7,594 nt of DNA from an uncultured Bacilli bacterium (GTDB taxonomy: Bacteria; Bacillota_I; Bacilli_A; RF39; UBA660), in assembly GCA_934130215.1 (NCBI GenBank), contig CAKOXR010000041.1, forward strand, positions 1-7,594. The letters run 5' to 3'. Under the pieces are notes generated by a model. The model was given only the letters and a program-made list of their open reading frames with translations, was not told the origin of the DNA and did no database searches. The position numbers and the translations under genes are program-made. Every line of letters starts with the position of its first letter. The first letter of the stretch is position 1. Below, one piece after another: positions 4,981 through 7,594 of the stretch.

Positions 4981-7335
4981 ATGTATAATTTGGGAGATCA
5001 TTTTAAAGTAGAAACTGACATTCTACCAAACGAACAATCAATATTTAAAGGAAATAAATATCGTATAACAATATTATCAGAAACACTAGTTAGAATTGAA
5101 TATAATGAAATGGGAGCCTTCTTTGATGCACCAACACAATTAGTAATAAATAGAAAATTTGATAATCCAACAATAACTGTAAAACAAGATGAAAAATATT
5201 TAGAAATAAAAACGGCAAATTTTACATTAACATATACAAAAGAAGCAGTATTTAAAAATAACATAAAAATTGAAATAAACGGAAAAAGTTGGTATTTTGG
5301 ACATCCTGAAGCAAGAAGATATGATGCACCAGGAATCAAAATGACAGATAATAACATTAAAAGTCTTTATTCACAAGAAGGATTTGTAAGTATAGATGAT
5401 AATACTGATGAATTATTAACAAACGGTCAATATAAAAAAAGAGAAGGATCATATATAGATAAATATATATTTTTATATGGAAAAGACTTTAATAAATGTT
5501 TAAAAGATTATTTTACACTAACAGGATTTCCAACAATGATACCAAGATATGCCCTAGGAATATGGTGGAGTAAAAATAAACCATATAAAACTGAAGAAAT
5601 AAAACAATTAGTAACTGATTTTAAAGACAATAAAATACCACTTTCAGTTTTAATACTAGATCATCCATGGCATATAAATGTTTATGATAATAAATATACA
5701 AAATCAGGTTTTACATGGAACGGATCATTAATAAAAGATCCTGTTGATTTAACAACATTTTTACATGCAAACGGAATAAGAATAGGGTTAGTAACAAACC
5801 CAAACAATGGATTTTATCCATATGAAGCAAGTTATAAATATCTAGAAAACTATCTAGAAAAAGATGGTAATGGAATAATACCATTTAATGCACTAGATCC
5901 AAAAGCAATAGATGTTTATTTAAAAATATTAATTCATCCACTAGATAATATTGGTATAGATCTTTATTGTAATGATTCAAATATTATTGATAATAATTAT
6001 TGGATTACAAGAAATGCTAATTATGTAGATATGAAAAGGAATTATCAAAAAAGACCAATAGTATTTGCCAAAAGAACCGAAATAGCAGACCATCGATATG
6101 GAATAATTTATACAGGAAAAACAAAAGTAGATTTTGAAACACTAAAAGATATAGCAAGATATAATGTACTAGCACCCAATTATGGACTTTCTTTCTATGC
6201 CCATGATATGGGAGGATATGAAAACGGAACAGAAACATCAGACTTATATACAAGGTTTATTCAACTAGGAACATTCTCACCAATCTTTAAATTCGGATCA
6301 AACTCTAGTAAATATTACAAAAGAGAACCATGGAGATGGGATACAGAAACATATGAAATAGCAAAATATTACCTTAACTTAAGAAAAAAAATGATATTAT
6401 ATTTATATAATGAAGCTTACATATATTCCCTAACAGGAAAACCATTAATTGAGCCAATTTATTATAAATATCCTTCATTTTATGATGATGAAATATATAA
6501 AAATGAATACTATTTTGGTAGATCTTTATTAGTATCCCCAATAACCAATAAAATGGATGAATTTATGCAAAGAACAGTCCATAAATTTTATATACCAGAA
6601 GGTATATGGTATGACTTTTCAACAGGAAAAAAATATCCTGGAGATCATAAATATATATCATTTTATAAATTAAAAGATTATCCTGTATTTGTAAAAGCAG
6701 GTGCTATTATACCATTTGGGTATAACGAAAATATTAATGATACAAATACACCAAAAACATTAGAAATTCAAATATTTCCGGGAAAATCAAATAAATATGA
6801 ATTATATGAAGATGATGGAGTAAGTTCATTATATAAAAAAGGATATTTTATTAAAACAGAAATAGAATACAATTATTTTCCAAGTAATTATACAGTTATA
6901 ATAAGACCAGTCGCAGGAAAAAGTAATATAATACCAGATAAAAGAAATTATCGTATAGTCTTTAGAAATGTAAAATATGCTGATGAAGTAATAGTATATG
7001 AACAAGATATGAAAGTAAAAGCAAACTATTATTCCGAAGGAACAAATTTTATAGTTGAAATCGAAAACATTCGAACAATTTCTCAATTAACAATTAACTG
7101 TAAAGGTAAAGATATTGAAATATCAGCTGTAAAAATTATAGATGAAGATATCGAAGCAATACTAAATGATTTAAATATAAAAACATCATTAAAAGATGAA
7201 ATAGATATTATATTATTTAGTAATGAACCAATCAATAAAAAAAGAATAAGTTTAAGAAAATTAAGATCAAAAGGATTAGATTATAAAACATTAAAACTAT
7301 TCCTAAAATTACTTGAACATTTAAAACAATTATGA
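4981..7335 (+). CDS. GH31 family protein, probable inactive or altered glycosidase
   Basis: The product is 784 residues, with GGGTGAT (4971-4977) ahead of the ATG. No signal peptide is seen, so it is cytoplasmic. Family layout: N-terminal mutarotase-like beta-sandwich (about 20-165), TIM barrel (about 186-500, opening with IPRYALGIWWSKN), proximal and distal beta domains (about 525-595 and 595-710), then an extra helical tail (about 720-784). GH31 enzymes normally hydrolyse alpha-glucosides or alpha-xylosides by a double-displacement mechanism. Here the conserved barrel Asp (D227), the nucleophile position (D332, in CNDSN instead of W.DMNE) and H408-D409 remain. The general acid/base Asp is Lys380 (YTGKTKV, normally SGD), the preceding -1 subsite Arg is Lys364, and the FR.H pair is Lys437 and Gly439. 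Hydrolase activity is therefore doubtful; a binding or regulatory role, or a subfamily with different chemistry, is possible. Family assignment is firm; the residue alignment is by eye. Confidence 0.9.
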   Translation: MYNLGDHFKVETDILPNEQSIFKGNKYRITILSETLVRIEYNEMGAFFDAPTQLVINRKFDNPTITVKQDEKYLEIKTANFTLTYTKEAVFKNNIKIEINGKSWYFGHPEARRYDAPGIKMTDNNIKSLYSQEGFVSIDDNTDELLTNGQYKKREGSYIDKYIFLYGKDFNKCLKDYFTLTGFPTMIPRYALGIWWSKNKPYKTEEIKQLVTDFKDNKIPLSVLILDHPWHINVYDNKYTKSGFTWNGSLIKDPVDLTTFLHANGIRIGLVTNPNNGFYPYEASYKYLENYLEKDGNGIIPFNALDPKAIDVYLKILIHPLDNIGIDLYCNDSNIIDNNYWITRNANYVDMKRNYQKRPIVFAKRTEIADHRYGIIYTGKTKVDFETLKDIARYNVLAPNYGLSFYAHDMGGYENGTETSDLYTRFIQLGTFSPIFKFGSNSSKYYKREPWRWDTETYEIAKYYLNLRKKMILYLYNEAYIYSLTGKPLIEPIYYKYPSFYDDEIYKNEYYFGRSLLVSPITNKMDEFMQRTVHKFYIPEGIWYDFSTGKKYPGDHKYISFYKLKDYPVFVKAGAIIPFGYNENINDTNTPKTLEIQIFPGKSNKYELYEDDGVSSLYKKGYFIKTEIEYNYFPSNYTVIIRPVAGKSNIIPDKRNYRIVFRNVKYADEVIVYEQDMKVKANYYSEGTNFIVEIENIRTISQLTINCKGKDIEISAVKIIDEDIEAILNDLNIKTSLKDEIDIILFSNEPINKKRISLRKLRSKGLDYKTLKLFLKLLEHLKQL

Positions 7336-7362
7336 GTTATATTAATTATAACTCTTTATTTT
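7334..7362 (+). terminator. Hairpin terminator beginning inside the GH31 stop codon
   Basis: A perfect 8-bp stem (GAGTTATA at 7334-7341 with TATAACTC at 7347-7354) closes a TTAAT loop and is followed by TTTATTTT. The stem starts at the second base of the TGA stop (7333-7335). The stem has few G-C pairs, so efficiency is uncertain. Confidence 0.7.
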
Positions 7363-7383
7363 ATATAAAATATAATGTATAAT
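7355..7383 (+). promoter_or_regulatory. Promoter of the P-type ATPase gene
   Basis: A TATAAT is at 7378-7383 with a weak -35 (TTTATT, 7355-7360) at 17 bases; the -35 overlaps the T tail of the preceding terminator. Transcription is predicted near 7390. Another TATAAT at 7371-7376 is possible but lacks a -35 match. The ATGTATAATTAT context is the same as at the 4337-4365 promoter. Confidence 0.65.
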
Positions 7384-7389
7384 TATTTT

Positions 7390-7395
7390 GGAAGG
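7390..7395 (+). promoter_or_regulatory. Shine-Dalgarno GGAAGG that selects the ATG at 7403
   Basis: GGAAGG stands 7 bases before ATG 7403. The in-frame ATG at 7397 is only one base after it, too close for initiation, so the protein should start MNKKWYAID. Confidence 0.75.
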
Positions 7396-7402
7396 TATGA
7401 AT

Positions 7403-7594
7403 ATGAATAAAAAATGGTATGCAATTGATAAAACATTTGTTATAAATGAACTAAATTCAAATTATAACGGATTAAATGAAGAAGAATCAAAAGAAAGATT
7501 AATAAAATACGGAAAAAATGAAATACCAAAAAAGAAAAATGATGGATTTATAAAACTATTATTTAAAGGACTATTCGATCCTATAGTAATAGTA
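7403..7594 (+). CDS. P2-type cation-transporting ATPase (Ca2+-ATPase-like), 3' end missing
   Basis: 64 residues are visible before the window ends. They match the N-terminal cation-ATPase domain (PF00690 type): a W-Y start, then GLNEEESKERLIKYGKNEIP (23-42), corresponding to the family's 'GLs..ea..Rl..yG.N.l' signature, and FIKLLFKGLFDPIVIV (49-64), corresponding to the segment leading into the first membrane helix. P2A and related pumps export Ca2+ or other cations from the cytoplasm using ATP through an aspartyl-phosphate. The DKTGT phosphorylation motif and the ion-binding helices are beyond the window, so the ion cannot be named with certainty. The gene has its own promoter and is not part of the GH31 operon. 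Confidence 0.88.
   Translation, partial: MNKKWYAIDKTFVINELNSNYNGLNEEESKERLIKYGKNEIPKKKNDGFIKLLFKGLFDPIVIV

Noticed and set aside
4983..4988. TATAAT inside the first codons of the GH31 gene as an internal promoter
   Set aside because: No -35-like sequence stands 16-18 bases upstream, and the string arises from the codons for Met-Tyr-Asn.
1431..7086. Many minus-strand open frames of 62-119 codons
   Set aside because: All lie wholly or largely opposite clear + strand genes, read as Phe/Leu/Tyr-rich strings expected from A-rich complementary strands, and none shows a domain.
7371..7376. Alternative -10 box for the ATPase gene
   Set aside because: No acceptable -35 at 17 bases; the box at 7378-7383 has better spacing and the same context as the promoter at 4360-4365.
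1..7594. tRNA, rRNA, CRISPR array, insertion sequence or riboswitch
   Set aside because: I looked for cloverleaf-like GC-rich segments, spaced direct repeats, terminal inverted repeats with transposase and long structured leaders. None is visible, and the intergenic gaps are under about 90 bases and filled by terminators and promoters.

Overview
This is a very AT-rich window (roughly one quarter G+C by eye) with all genes on the + strand and very short intergenic gaps. The gene content suggests an uncultured gut-type low-GC Bacillota, such as an RF39-, Erysipelotrichales- or Acholeplasma-like Bacilli lineage: a BspA-type repeat surface protein, InlB-like repeat domains, an HdeD-like membrane protein, a GH31 family protein and a P-type cation ATPase. 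Placement is inference; no rRNA or tRNA is present to fix it. The code is the standard bacterial one: TGA ends two genes, one read into an overlapping downstream start and the other directly at a terminator hairpin. A Mycoplasma-type code therefore does not fit.

There are four transcription units. (1) 2-1384 is the 3' part of a secreted surface protein with six 26-residue BspA/DUF285 repeats, an InlB-like repeat and a CUB-like C-terminal domain. It is followed by a hairpin terminator. (2) 1468-4312 holds three membrane proteins with overlapping stops and starts: a four-helix protein with a DUF3592-like extracellular segment, an isoleucine-rich four-helix protein with a charged helical ectodomain, and an HdeD-like six-helix membrane domain fused to a probable papain-fold (DUF4105/NlpC-like) domain. 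(3) 4384-7335 pairs a single-pass membrane protein carrying two InlB/Flg_new-type repeats with a 784-residue intracellular GH31 protein. (4) From 7403 a P2-type cation ATPase begins and runs off the window.

Two observations stand out. First, the GH31 protein keeps the fold and the nucleophile aspartate (D332), but by eye alignment it has lost the general acid/base aspartate (Lys380), the -1 subsite arginine (Lys364) and the -1 subsite histidine (Gly439). It looks like a pseudo-glycosidase or a subfamily with altered chemistry, and it is co-transcribed with an extracellular repeat protein. Second, each of the three promoters visible in the window puts its predicted transcription start on the first base of the Shine-Dalgarno sequence, and two of the three terminators grow directly out of the stop codon. 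This is an extremely compact expression layout.

No RNA genes, CRISPR arrays, insertion sequences or phage genes were seen, and no stretch over 300 bases lacks a gene. Function is uncertain for both uncharacterised membrane proteins (1468-2310 and 2307-3119) and for the biological substrate of the GH31 protein.
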